Assembly (NCBI GenBank): GCA_005879255.1 | Contig: VBKY01000246.1 | Span: 1-40,149 of the forward strand | DNA: 40,149 nucleotides | Direction of reading: 5' to 3' | Origin: Deltaproteobacteria bacterium | GTDB taxonomy: Bacteria; Desulfobacterota_B; Binatia; UBA9968 | Shown: one piece after another, positions 31,967-40,149 of the stretch | Layout of the letters: each line of letters opens with the position of its first letter | Position numbering within the stretch: the first letter of the stretch is position 1 | Notes under the pieces: generated by a model | Seen by the model: the letters and a program-made list of their open reading frames with translations, nothing else | The model's database searches: none | Told to the model about the DNA's origin: nothing | Translations under genes and position numbers: made by a program

Positions 31967-33325
31967 TTAGCGGGCCGAGACTCGTTCCACAGATAGAGCC
32001 AGCGGTTTGGCTAGAGAGATGATGAGAATCTGGCTTTTCTTGCCCTTGCCGATGTTGTTGCCCGCGGCATCGTATTGGCTCTCTTCGCTGTCGAAATCGT
32101 TGTCATTGGCGACCGCGATCGTATTGCGGTCGAGCAAGGCGACTCCTTCAATCTTCTCCGGCATTCCATCCAGCGAACTCAAATCGAGCACGAGAGTTTT
32201 TGCCAGCGCGCGCACTTCCGCCGCCGTGGGATCGGCAAGCGCTTCAAGGGTCGGAGCGGTTTTCGGATCGTCCCACTTGGTATTCAAAATGTTCGTCGCC
32301 TGGCTTATATCCACGCTGTAAAGTTTAGCAACCAAGTCCGTTCGCTCGAGAACGAGAAGTGTCGTTGGGCTCAGCGCGACCACGCCGGAAAGTTTCATCT
32401 CATCTGGAGTGTTTTTGGGATTGGGATCAAATTCCTTTGACACGTCGAATCGGTATACATACTCAGCAGTCACTCTCTCGCTGGCAATGTCAAAGACGAG
32501 CAGTCTGGTGTTGCGCGAGACGTCGCCGGTTTTTCGATCCGGATTCAAGAGTGGGCTTTGTAAAACGAGATAGAGCATTTTCTCGTCTGCGCTGAGCGCA
32601 ATCCCCTCGAAGCCGCGGTTGATTTTTCTTTTGCCGTAGATCGCCGGCAAGGCCTGCGCAACTGGATAGTCCGTGCCTTCGAGGTTGAGACCCTCGGGAA
32701 TATAGCGCTTGAGGACTCTCCCGTTTCGATCTAGATGGATCAGCGAGGGACTGTATTCCTCCGCGATCCAGAAGTCTCCAGCGCTGGCACGGACAAGTCC
32801 CTCGGTGTCGAGGCCATTGGGATTAAAAGGCAAAATTTCCTTTGCCGAGTAGTTGTAGGGGGTCTCGTCTATGCCCTTGAGATTGGGAAGACCGGTTACC
32901 GGCTTACCCGACTGGCCGACGATGGGGATCGTTTCTAGAATCCGGATCGCCTTTTCTTCCGTTTTAACCCTAAGGATCGTCGGGTTGAATTCTGGAACCC
33001 AAAAAGTGCGACGGTTGGACCCATCGACCCTGATCTGCCCGTTGGGTCCTCGATCGGTCAGCATCCAGAACTCATCGCGCGCGTCTTTAGGACCATGCCA
33101 TAAATCGCTGCCGACGGAGCCCAAAAGAACTTTACGATCGTTGGCGACACTGCCAGGAAACGATTTGTTCTGAAACACGCTGATCGGGGTATCGGGAAAC
33201 GTGAACGTGGCGATGACTTTGTTTTGCGCAAAAACCGGCTGTGCGATGAACATGGACACGGACGCAAGCCACACGGCTGCTGCGATTGGTGCCCATCCTT
33301 TGATTTTGAATTCGACAGTGAGCAT
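31967..33325 (-). CDS. Phytase-like esterase domain protein, exported
   Basis: 452 residues. The signal peptide (to about AQPVFAQN) is followed by a beta-propeller-type esterase-like phytase domain: FWMLTDRGPNG near residue 84 (a calcium-binding-type DRG motif), GLDTEGLVR, FWIAEEYSPSLIHLDRNGRVLKRYIPEG, NRGFEGIALSADEKMLYLVLQSPL and GVALLDRNTIAVANDNDFD. Members are periplasmic and their natural substrates are poorly known; phosphate-ester or lactone hydrolysis has been suggested. The ATG chosen follows AAGAGGTCAG; an upstream GTG is less likely. It stands alone, divergent from the TctC-type gene at 33713. Confidence 0.88.
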   Translation of the reverse strand: MLTVEFKIKGWAPIAAAVWLASVSMFIAQPVFAQNKVIATFTFPDTPISVFQNKSFPGSVANDRKVLLGSVGSDLWHGPKDARDEFWMLTDRGPNGQIRVDGSNRRTFWVPEFNPTILRVKTEEKAIRILETIPIVGQSGKPVTGLPNLKGIDETPYNYSAKEILPFNPNGLDTEGLVRASAGDFWIAEEYSPSLIHLDRNGRVLKRYIPEGLNLEGTDYPVAQALPAIYGKRKINRGFEGIALSADEKMLYLVLQSPLLNPDRKTGDVSRNTRLLVFDIASERVTAEYVYRFDVSKEFDPNPKNTPDEMKLSGVVALSPTTLLVLERTDLVAKLYSVDISQATNILNTKWDDPKTAPTLEALADPTAAEVRALAKTLVLDLSSLDGMPEKIEGVALLDRNTIAVANDNDFDSEESQYDAAGNNIGKGKKSQILIISLAKPLALSVERVSAR

Positions 33326-33712
33326 CGACTGACCTCTTAACGACGTGTTGAAATGCACCGCGAAAATAGCCGGATTTGGTTACAGATCCGTTAAGCGCAG
33401 ATTAAAGTGAGGTTACGACCGGTGAATTCCAGTTTGTCACTTCGCTTCCAGTGTGCAGAAAAATTTTCCCGAAAGCCAGCCCCGCGTCCGCGGTGCCTTG
33501 CCGCCAGCCAGAGAGTTGCCGACGTAAAATCGCGACAATTTAGCGCTAGCCGGCGAGCGACGAAGCTTTGCCGCGTCTAGAAGACTAATACCGGATATAG
33601 TACGTTCTGCGGGAGGCCGATTCCTGCCGACGTTTGCCGGTGAAGTGAATTCATTAGGTCCGCCGAAACGGCTCCGTAGCTGGTTGTTACAGCCATTGTA
33701 TGGGAGATCATC
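33326..33712. other. Divergent intergenic region
   Basis: It must hold the promoters of the phytase-like gene (minus) and the TctC-type gene (plus). No near-consensus pair or coding region is visible. The stretch around 33470-33560 is GC-rich and contains an imperfect palindrome CCGCGTCCGCGG. Confidence 0.4.
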
Positions 33713-34744
33713 ATGATTGAAAAGGCGAAACTGAGTTTTTTTGGGTGGGTGGCTTTGCTAGCGGTCGGCCTAACCGCTTCGGCACAGGCGCAGGAGTTCT
33801 TCAAAGACAAGACTTTAACTTTTATCGTGGGCTATTCGCCTGGCGGTACCTATGATCAATACACCCGGTTGATCGCCCGACACATCAACAAGCACATTTC
33901 CGGAAATCCGACCAGGATCGTCGAAAATATGCCTGGCGCCGGCGGGATCATCACCGCAAATCACCTTTACAACCGCGTGAAACCGGATGGGCTTACCATT
34001 GCCGCGTGGGCGTCGCCGTTGATTCTGCAGCATATCATGGGAAACGAGGCGACCAAGTTTGACGGTCGCAAAGTAGGTTGGGTGGGTATCCCTGGTCCTT
34101 ACGATACCGCGTGTCACTTCAATCGCGAGAGTGGGATTAGATCAATGGACGACTGGGTCGCTGCCAAGCGACCTATGAAGATTGCTTCTATTGGACCTGG
34201 CACCAGTTTGTCCGATGTGCCAAAACTCTTGAAAACGGCCCTTAACCTGCCACTGGAAATGGTTGAAGGCTACAAGGGCGGCGCCGAGGCGCGGCTCGCG
34301 GTGGAAAGCGGTGAGGTCGACGGCCTGTGTGCTTCCTGGCAAGCCACCAAGGTATCATGGCGCAATCAGATGGAGTCGGGGAAAATTCGTGTTGTACTTC
34401 AGGCCACGCTGAAATCGCATCGTGATCTGAAAAATGTCCCCCTGGCGATCAACTACGCCAAAACCGAGGAGGCCAAGACCCTGCTACGGGTTGCGGATAA
34501 CGTGCATGTCTACCAATTTCCCTATTCCGTTGCGCCGGGAACTCCGACGGATCGCCTTCATGCGCTGCAACAGGCTTTCGTGAAGACACTACGCGATCCT
34601 GAGTTCGTGGCGGAAGCGAACAAGGCCGACTTGGAAGTCGCGCCCATCGATGGACCGACCACGGCGAAGATTTTCGCAAGCTTGTATGAACTGAACCCGT
34701 CGCTCATCGCAAAATTGAAAGAAATTCTCATACCGAAGCGGTAG
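33713..34744 (+). CDS. TctC/Bug-type tripartite tricarboxylate transporter solute-binding protein
   Basis: 343 residues, intact. Signal peptide to about SAQAQE, then FFKDKTLTFIVGYSPGGTYDQYTRL, NPTRIVENMPGAGGIITANHLY, VKPDGLTI, and VEGYKGGAEARLAVESGEVDG, in standard order. The ATG is preceded by GGGAG at a suitable distance. It belongs to a different subgroup from the one at 24558 and lacks the AKCG segment; it is closer to the protein at 35991, sharing SGY/EGYKG and AAESGE-like stretches. The ligand is unknown, with carboxylates or amides most usual. An epimerase gene follows after 150 bases and a repeat. Confidence 0.92.
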   Translation: MIEKAKLSFFGWVALLAVGLTASAQAQEFFKDKTLTFIVGYSPGGTYDQYTRLIARHINKHISGNPTRIVENMPGAGGIITANHLYNRVKPDGLTIAAWASPLILQHIMGNEATKFDGRKVGWVGIPGPYDTACHFNRESGIRSMDDWVAAKRPMKIASIGPGTSLSDVPKLLKTALNLPLEMVEGYKGGAEARLAVESGEVDGLCASWQATKVSWRNQMESGKIRVVLQATLKSHRDLKNVPLAINYAKTEEAKTLLRVADNVHVYQFPYSVAPGTPTDRLHALQQAFVKTLRDPEFVAEANKADLEVAPIDGPTTAKIFASLYELNPSLIAKLKEILIPKR

Positions 34745-34784
34745 CCGGGGAATGGTTTTATCTTTGCCTCGCGCGCCCCCACCT

Positions 34785-34833
34785 CCCTTCGACGCGACTC
34801 AGGGCAGGCTTGTCCTCCCCGCGTGTGGGGGGG
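34785..34833. repeat. REP-like palindromic element
   Basis: CCCTTCGACGCGACTCAGGG (34785-34804) can fold with CCCT/AGGG and TCG/CGA pairs. It is followed by a second hairpin, CCTCCCC (34814) against GGGGGGG (34827-34833). The first unit resembles the widespread CCTGAG...CGAAGGG repeat of environmental bacterial genomes. No T-run follows, so it is not a normal terminator. Confidence 0.5.
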
Positions 34834-34894
34834 ATCGCGCGCTGAGGCGGCAGGAACGCCAAGGAAAAGCATTTCAAATGGAAAAACTTCAGAA

Positions 34895-35764
34895 ATGAAA
34901 AAGATCGTCGTCACCGGTGGCAGCGGGCGATTGGGACAGTTTGTCATCCGCGACCTGCTCGCGAATGGCTACCAAGTTCTCAGCCTCGACCGAGTCCCGC
35001 CGCGGGAAAAGTTGTGTACCAGCTGGCTTGCCGATCTGCGTCACTCGGGCGATCTTTTCGAAGCGATGCGAGAATCGTACGGCGTCATCCATCTCGGCGC
35101 GTACCAGGCGCCCAATCTTGCTCCGGATGCGGAAACGCTCAGCAACAATGTATCGGCGACTTATAACGTGCTACGGGCCGCGGCTGATGTGAGAGTGAAA
35201 AAAGTTGTTATTGCGTCGAGCACCGCCGCATTCGGTTTCATTTATGCAAAGAATCTTTGGGCGCCCGAATATCTGCCGCTCGATGAAGATCATCCTTCTA
35301 AACCGCAGGACTCTTACGGACTTTCCAAAGTGCTCGGCGAACACATCGCCGATTCCATCGTGACGGTGCATAAGGACATGACGGTCAGCAGCCTGCGCTT
35401 CCCCGGCGTCAACTTCGATCTGTCATACGAAAGTTTCAAAGAGCGCTGGTGCAACCCGCGGTCGCGTACGAGCGGGTTCTGGACCTATATCGACGCGCGC
35501 GACGCAGCGATGACTTGCCGGCTGGCGCTGGAGGCGAAATTCACAGGACACGAAGTTTTCATCGTATCAGCGACGAAAAACTGCATGATTCAGCCGACCA
35601 TGGAACTCATCAAGAAATATCTACCGCATGGCGCGAAGATAAAAAAAGTGTCCGGCACGCACTGGAGTTGCGTCGACTCGGCGAAGGCGCGGCGGATGCT
35701 CGGATTTAAACCGCAGCATCTTTGGCAGGACTATCTCACGGAGGGTCAGGTGAAGCTTGGCTAA
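34895..35764 (+). CDS. NAD-dependent epimerase/dehydratase family protein (extended SDR)
   Basis: 289 residues. The Rossmann motif TGGSGRLG is at 7-14 (MKKIVVTGGSGRLGQF), the catalytic Ser in VVIASSTAAFG, and SYGLSK gives the YxxxK pair. A substrate-binding second half follows (SLRFPGVNFDLSYESF, the FWTYIDARDAA stretch). The protein is uronate-dehydrogenase-like or UDP-glucose-epimerase-like in layout, but the sugar or other substrate is not known. ATG 34895 is used because MKKIVVTGG is the usual start; the frame extends upstream without a matching domain. The ribosome binding site is weak. It lies downstream of the TctC-type gene and a terminator hairpin follows about 85 bases after the stop. 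Confidence 0.88.
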   Translation: MKKIVVTGGSGRLGQFVIRDLLANGYQVLSLDRVPPREKLCTSWLADLRHSGDLFEAMRESYGVIHLGAYQAPNLAPDAETLSNNVSATYNVLRAAADVRVKKVVIASSTAAFGFIYAKNLWAPEYLPLDEDHPSKPQDSYGLSKVLGEHIADSIVTVHKDMTVSSLRFPGVNFDLSYESFKERWCNPRSRTSGFWTYIDARDAAMTCRLALEAKFTGHEVFIVSATKNCMIQPTMELIKKYLPHGAKIKKVSGTHWSCVDSAKARRMLGFKPQHLWQDYLTEGQVKLG

Positions 35765-35847
35765 TGTCGACACGACTCATTCGAGACGCGACTCGGTGAA
35801 CTGTGGGATGACGGCAAAGTTTGATATGACAAGCGATAGAATCGGCA

Positions 35848-35886
35848 AGGCCTGATCTCGAAAGAGCTCAGGCCTATTTGTTTGTG
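35848..35886 (+). terminator. Rho-independent terminator
   Basis: AGGCCTGATCT (35848-35858) pairs with AGCTCAGGCCT (35865-35875) with one mismatch around the loop CGAAAG; ATTTGTTTGTG follows. It is the fourth hairpin in the window with this loop. Confidence 0.8.
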
Positions 35887-35990
35887 CTTGACGCCCTGCT
35901 GCCGGTTCAACTAGCTTTGGACCAGTCGAGAGCCAGGTGAGGGCGCGGCTCTTTGCGTATTTTAACCATGATGCAGCAGGAGACATGCCG

Positions 35991-37016
35991 ATGATTAGAA
36001 TTGTTTTTATTTTGATCGTGATCTTTGCGTTGACTCATTTCACCGCTCGTAATTCCATCGGTCAGAGCAATTTCTATGAGGGCAAAACCATCCGCATCAT
36101 TGTCGGCTTTTCTCCCGGCGGCGGTTACGACGCGTTGGCGCGGATGCTTTCGCGGCATATGCCGAAATATATTCCCGGCCATCCGACGATTCTGGTCGAG
36201 AACATGACCGGCGCGGGCAGTTTGCTCGCGGCAAATCATATTTTCAAAGTGGCCAAACCGGACGGTCTCACAATGGGTCACTTCAGCGGCGGGTTTGCCT
36301 ACAGTCAGGTGATGGGCCAGCCGGGAATCGAATTCGATGTGCAGAAGTTTGTCTTCGTCGGCGCGGTGGCTAGGGACGAGAGCGCGATTGCATTGACGAA
36401 AGCGAGCGGCATCACCAGCATGGAAAAATGGTTCGCGGCCAAGACGCCGGTGAAATTGGGCACCACGGGGCCGGGCGCGTTTGGCACGGATAACGTTATC
36501 AAAGTCGTCAAAGCAGCGCTCAATCTGCCGATTCAAATTATTTCGGGCTACAAGGGTACCGCCGACATGCGCCTCGCCGCGGAGAGCGGCGAGATCGACG
36601 GCTCGACGTGGGGCTGGGACTCCATGCGAGGGACCTGGCAAAAGGCGATCGAGTCGGGCACCGTGGTTGTCGTGCTGCAGACGGTACCGAAACCATTTCC
36701 AGATCTACCCCGTGTTCCCTTAGCGATCGATTTCGCAAAGACGGCCGAGGCCAAACAATTAATCGAATTCGGCATTCATTATCCGAGCAAGATCACCAAA
36801 ACTCTTGCGCTTCCGCCTGGCACGCCGAACGATCGCGCGCAGATTTTGCAGAAAGCCTTACAAGAAACCGTCAAAGACAACGAATTCATCGCCGAAGCCG
36901 ACAAAGCGAAGATCGGGCTCGCGCCGGTAACCGCCGACGATATGAGAAAAACCGTGGAAGGAATTTTCAAGCTGGATCCCGGCTTACTGGCAAAGCTCAA
37001 GGCGATTCTTTTCTGA
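35991..37016 (+). CDS. TctC/Bug-type tripartite tricarboxylate transporter solute-binding protein
   Basis: 341 residues, intact. It opens with a signal peptide MIRIVFILIVIFALTHF..., then NFYEGKTIRIIVGFSPGGGYDALARML, RHMPKYIPGHPTILVENMTGAGSLLAANHIF, AKPDGLTMG and ISGYKGTADMRLAAESGEIDG. The family landmarks are complete. Start choice: ATG 35985 and 35991 are both possible, but AGGAG at 35978-35982 is only two bases from the former and eight from the latter, so 35991 is preferred. RHMPKYIPGHP is the guide for repairing the broken paralogue at 13278. An LLM-type gene follows after 47 bases and may be co-transcribed. Confidence 0.93.
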   Translation: MIRIVFILIVIFALTHFTARNSIGQSNFYEGKTIRIIVGFSPGGGYDALARMLSRHMPKYIPGHPTILVENMTGAGSLLAANHIFKVAKPDGLTMGHFSGGFAYSQVMGQPGIEFDVQKFVFVGAVARDESAIALTKASGITSMEKWFAAKTPVKLGTTGPGAFGTDNVIKVVKAALNLPIQIISGYKGTADMRLAAESGEIDGSTWGWDSMRGTWQKAIESGTVVVVLQTVPKPFPDLPRVPLAIDFAKTAEAKQLIEFGIHYPSKITKTLALPPGTPNDRAQILQKALQETVKDNEFIAEADKAKIGLAPVTADDMRKTVEGIFKLDPGLLAKLKAILF

Positions 37017-37063
37017 CCCGCGATGTTGACTCGTCGAATTCAAATGGGTCGCCGGGAAGCACG

Positions 37064-38083
37064 ATGAAATTCGCCACGCATATCTTGCCCACGTATATGC
37101 CGGAGCTCGACGGGTCATTGCCGCATTTCTACCGATGCATGTACGAGCAAATTATCGAGGTGGAAAAACTCGGCTTCGACCAAGCGTGGGTGACCGAACA
37201 CCACTTCAGCGGTTACGGCGGCAATTTGCCACACCCGCCGACCTTTCTTGCCGCGGTGGCGCAGATGACTTCGCGCATCCGGCTCGGCGTTGCCATCGCG
37301 GTACTGCCGTTGCACAACCCGTTGGATCTTGCGGAGTCCTACGCCATGGTGGACGTCATGTCCAATGGCCGTCTCGACTTCGGCGTCGGCAAAGGCAGCG
37401 AGCCCGTCGAATACCGAAAGTTCGGCGCCAGCCGTGATGAAGCGACGCAGCGATTTACGGAAAGCGCCAATATCATTCGCCAAGCCTGGTCCGATCAGCC
37501 GATCAATTTCCGCGGCGAGTTTTACAATTGCGAGAACGTCAATATCCTGCCCAAGCCGGTGCAGCGCCCGCACCCGCCGATTTGGGTCGGCGCGACGCGG
37601 ACCGAAGAAACATTTCGCTGGGCCGGCAAGCAGGGATTCGATTTGATGACGGTGCCGTTCGTCCATCCGACGACGGCCGCGTTGCTTGATCTTGTAAAGA
37701 TGTATCGCGACGAGTTGGCGCGCGCCGGACATGATTTTGTGCGGCGCGAAGTGCTTGGAAAATTTCACATCTACGTCTCGGACAGCTTTGAGCGCGGCAT
37801 GCGTGAAGCGGCACCGTTCATGAAAAACTACAGCGATCTACATGCGGCCGCTGATCCCAATCGAAAGCTTACCAATCGGGATATCGGTTCCGACATGGCG
37901 CGTGGCCTTATCATCGTCGGCGATCCCGAGCGCTGCAGCGACACGATCCAGCGCTGGCACGAAGAAGGCGGCATCACGATTTTCTCGGGTACGTTTCACT
38001 TCGGTGGCATGCCGCAGGAGATGGCGCTCAAGAGTATTCGGCTGTTCGCCGAGCGGGTTATGCCGGCACTTAAACATTTGTGA
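37064..38083 (+). CDS. LLM class (luciferase-like) flavin-dependent oxidoreductase
   Basis: 339 residues of the bacterial-luciferase-like TIM-barrel family. Marks: MKFATHILPTYMPELDG, WVTEHHFSGYGGNLPHPPTFLAAVAQMTSRIRLGVAIAVLPLHNPLDLAE, the SNGRLDFGVGKG turn, and PHPPIWVGATRTEE near the flavin site. Members use FMNH2 or F420; the sequence does not settle which. ATG 37064 is the start of the conserved region, with GGGAAG before it; an in-frame extension to 36608 overlaps the binding protein and is ignored. The gene sits 47 bases after the TctC-type protein, suggesting a capture-plus-oxidation pair. An external reductase would be needed if it is FMN dependent. Confidence 0.9.
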   Translation: MKFATHILPTYMPELDGSLPHFYRCMYEQIIEVEKLGFDQAWVTEHHFSGYGGNLPHPPTFLAAVAQMTSRIRLGVAIAVLPLHNPLDLAESYAMVDVMSNGRLDFGVGKGSEPVEYRKFGASRDEATQRFTESANIIRQAWSDQPINFRGEFYNCENVNILPKPVQRPHPPIWVGATRTEETFRWAGKQGFDLMTVPFVHPTTAALLDLVKMYRDELARAGHDFVRREVLGKFHIYVSDSFERGMREAAPFMKNYSDLHAAADPNRKLTNRDIGSDMARGLIIVGDPERCSDTIQRWHEEGGITIFSGTFHFGGMPQEMALKSIRLFAERVMPALKHL

Positions 38084-38218
38084 ATCGGTCAGACGATGAC
38101 CTGGTAATTCGATGAATTTTTTCTTTGACTAATCAGCCGGTTCTTCTCAACGACCTACTCACTTCTAAGTACGCTTCATCGGTTCTTATTCGGGCTATGT
38201 TCCACTCTCGTCGCGTTG

Positions 38219-38224
38219 TATAAA
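38219..38224 (+). promoter_or_regulatory. Candidate -10 box upstream of phosphoglucomutase
   Basis: TATAAA at 38219-38224 is a good -10 box 58 bases before the ATG of the gene at 38282. No convincing -35 lies 16-18 bases upstream (the stretch there reads CTATGTTCC), so this is only a weak call. Confidence 0.3.
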
Positions 38225-38281
38225 TAGACTTGGTTACGCGCATCGGCACTTGCGGATGCGATCCGAGAAAGGATTGACCCT

Positions 38282-39934
38282 ATGCCTATTCATCCTCTGG
38301 CTGGAAAGGCGGCGCCCGCCGATATTTTGATCGATCTCAAGCAGCTCGAAAAAGCCTATTACGAGCGCAAGCCCGATCCGGATAACCCGCAGCAGCTGGT
38401 GAGTTTCGGCACTAGCGGTCATCGCGGCAGTCCACTTGAAAACACACTCAACGAGGTGCATATCCTCGCGATCACCCAGGCGATCTGCGACTACCGCGCG
38501 AGCAACGACATCTCAGGGCCGCTCTACATGGGTAAAGATACGCATGCGGTGTCCGGCCCGGCGCAAAGGACGGCTCTCGAAGTGCTCGCTGCCAACGGAG
38601 TGGATACGATCATCCAGCGCGGGGATGGCTTCACGCCCACGCCGTCTATTTCACGGGCGATCATAGCCCACAACCGAGACAAGAAAGATCGGTTTGCCGA
38701 TGGCATCGTGGTTACGCCCTCGCACAATCCGCCCGCCGATGGCGGTTTTAAATATAACCCGCCGCAGGGCGGTCCGGCTGATACGGATATAACCGACTGG
38801 ATCCAACAACGCGCCAACGACCTGCTGCGCGCCGGCAACCGAGCGGTGAAACGAATTTCCTACGAAGCGGCGCTAAAAGCCTCCACCACGCACGAAGCTG
38901 ATTTGGTTCGGCCTTACGTCGAAGATCTGACGGCAGTGATCGACATGGAGGCGATTCGCGCGGCGCGCGTGAAGATCGGGGTCGATCCACTCGGCGGCGC
39001 AGCGCTTCCGTACTGGCAAAAAATCGCCGAGCGCTACGGCCTCGATCTGATGATTGTCAACGATAAGATCGATCCTACTTTCCGCTTCATGACACTCGAT
39101 CATGACGGCAAGATCCGCATGGATTGCTCCAGTCCTTATGCCATGGCCGGATTGGTGAGTCTCAAAGAACGCTTTCAAGTCGCGATGGGTAATGATGCCG
39201 ACGCAGACCGTCACGGCATCGTCACGCCAGCCACCGGATTGATGAATCCGAATCATTACCTCGCGGTGGCGATCAACTATCTGCTCACGCACCGACCGCG
39301 GTGGAACAAGGATGCGGCCGTCGGCAAGACGTTGGTCAGCAGCTCGCTCATCGACAGAGTTGTCGAACGGCTCGGCAGGAAACTTTTCGAGGTTCCGGTC
39401 GGATTCAAATGGTTTTCACAAGGCCTGTTCGACGGCGCGATCTGTTTTGGCGGCGAAGAAAGCGCGGGCGCGAGTTTTCTTTGTCGCGACGGAACGGTCT
39501 GGACAACGGACAAGGACGGCATCATTCTTTCTTTGCTCGCGGCTGAAATCATCGCCACAACCGGGCGTGATCCGGGTGAATGGTATGAAGAATTGACCAA
39601 GGAGCTTGGTCGCCCTTATTACGCGCGCATGGATCTGCCGGCGACGGCAGCGCAGAAGAAAGCGCTCAAAGCCCTGCGTCCCGAATCGCTGGGGGCAAAA
39701 GAGCTCGCCGGCGAACCGATCGTCGCCAAGCTGACTCGGGCGCCCGGCAACGGCGCGGACATCGGCGGCCTCAAGGTCGCCGCGCGGAGCGGGTGGTTTG
39801 CCGTGCGACCGTCGGGGACCGAGGACCTGTGTAAGATCTATACTGAAAGTCTGCGCTCGGAAGATCATTTGAAGAGTATCCAGGACGAAGCCCTGCGGAT
39901 CGCGCAGTCGGTGTTTGCCTCGAGCGCGCCGTGA
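38282..39934 (+). CDS. pgm: Phosphoglucomutase (alpha-D-glucose phosphate-specific)
   Basis: 550 residues, close to the length of Escherichia coli Pgm. It converts glucose 1-phosphate and glucose 6-phosphate in glycogen and cell-envelope sugar metabolism. The phosphoserine site is TPSHNPP with S147; the Mg-binding loop is GNDADADR (303-310, Asp 305/307/309); the sugar-binding loop is GGEESAG (390-396); and the phosphate-binding loop is RPSGTED (509-515). All catalytic parts are intact. AAAGGA at 38268-38273 gives a good ribosome binding site. It is a housekeeping gene and marks the end of the accessory region rich in binding proteins; it is not tied to them. Confidence 0.96.
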   Translation: MPIHPLAGKAAPADILIDLKQLEKAYYERKPDPDNPQQLVSFGTSGHRGSPLENTLNEVHILAITQAICDYRASNDISGPLYMGKDTHAVSGPAQRTALEVLAANGVDTIIQRGDGFTPTPSISRAIIAHNRDKKDRFADGIVVTPSHNPPADGGFKYNPPQGGPADTDITDWIQQRANDLLRAGNRAVKRISYEAALKASTTHEADLVRPYVEDLTAVIDMEAIRAARVKIGVDPLGGAALPYWQKIAERYGLDLMIVNDKIDPTFRFMTLDHDGKIRMDCSSPYAMAGLVSLKERFQVAMGNDADADRHGIVTPATGLMNPNHYLAVAINYLLTHRPRWNKDAAVGKTLVSSSLIDRVVERLGRKLFEVPVGFKWFSQGLFDGAICFGGEESAGASFLCRDGTVWTTDKDGIILSLLAAEIIATTGRDPGEWYEELTKELGRPYYARMDLPATAAQKKALKALRPESLGAKELAGEPIVAKLTRAPGNGADIGGLKVAARSGWFAVRPSGTEDLCKIYTESLRSEDHLKSIQDEALRIAQSVFASSAP

Positions 39935-40104
39935 CGCTGAAGGGAGCGCTGGGCAAGACTGGTTGACTCGATTCAGCTTGACAGTCGGTGGAAGCCTCCC
40001 ATACTTTATATACGATTTACGCTTTGACGCGAAACTGTTTTTAGAGCTGTTCGCAGTTCGGCATGATAAAAGGGTGAAGGTTGCTATTCGGGAGGCGATC
40101 AACG

Positions 40105-40149
40105 ATGGCTCAAAAATACTTGTTTGTCATTTTGCTGACCATGAACGCC
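40105..40149 (+). CDS. Exported protein, 5' end only
   Basis: Fifteen codons reach the window edge: MAQKYLFVILLTMNA. GGGAGG at 40090-40095 is a strong ribosome binding site nine bases before the ATG. The start, with a Lys followed by a hydrophobic run, is a signal peptide or membrane helix. Nothing else can be said. Confidence 0.6.
   Translation, partial: MAQKYLFVILLTMNA

Noticed and set aside
36608..38083. A 491-codon reading of the LLM oxidoreductase
   Set aside because: The extra 152 codons run through the TctC-type gene out of frame; the family begins at MKFATH, 37064.

Overview
The window looks like chromosomal DNA from an uncultivated bacterium of moderate GC content. Runs of orphan periplasmic solute-binding proteins beside amidohydrolase-2, LLM-type, cupin and heme-oxygenase-like enzymes resemble what is described for Binatia (Desulfobacterota_B) and Tectomicrobia-like lineages. 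That placement is inference from gene content only. Because the window contains the end of a 23S gene and a 5S gene, rRNA phylogeny could settle it.

Layout. 1-530: 3' end of 23S rRNA, 5S rRNA and a strong terminator. 550-1250: a promoter-like site, a probable methyltransferase remnant and a DUF2277 gene. 1446-6000: an iron-type binding protein, an amidohydrolase, an MFS transporter and two gene fossils. 6124-7962: a large coiled-coil, membrane-anchored SH3-like protein. 8057-11940 (minus): a compact operon of bicupin, heme-oxygenase-like oxidase, NMT1-type binding protein and a second bicupin. 12132-15801 (minus): amidohydrolase, flavin reductase, a frameshifted TctC-type binding protein and an iron-type binding protein behind a good promoter. 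16012-25604 (plus): seven binding proteins (one broken), a second heme-oxygenase-like oxidase, a cysteine hydrolase and an amidohydrolase. 25684-28781 (minus): binding protein, short-chain dehydrogenase and an acyl-CoA-dehydrogenase-fold flavoenzyme. 29075-31824: GNAT acetyltransferase, two small unknown genes and a frameshifted binding protein. 31967-38083: phytase-like esterase, two TctC-type binding proteins, an NAD-dependent epimerase and an LLM flavin oxidoreductase. 38282-39934: phosphoglucomutase, followed by the first 15 codons of another exported protein.

How it may work together. There are eleven intact solute-binding proteins (five NMT1/THI5-like, three iron/family-1-like, three TctC/Bug-like), three frameshifted ones and one fossil tail, yet no ABC permease, no ATPase and no TctA/TctB in 40 kb. 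Most sit beside soluble enzymes typical of breakdown of small organic acids or aromatics: amidohydrolases/decarboxylases, flavin reductase, LLM and group-D-like flavoenzymes, bicupins and diiron-oxidase-like proteins. The picture is a set of separate capture-plus-catabolism modules that share transport machinery encoded elsewhere. The region is also evolving quickly: three genes are broken by frameshifts, several short gene fossils are recognisable, and families of AT-rich inverted elements and of near-identical terminator hairpins lie between the genes.
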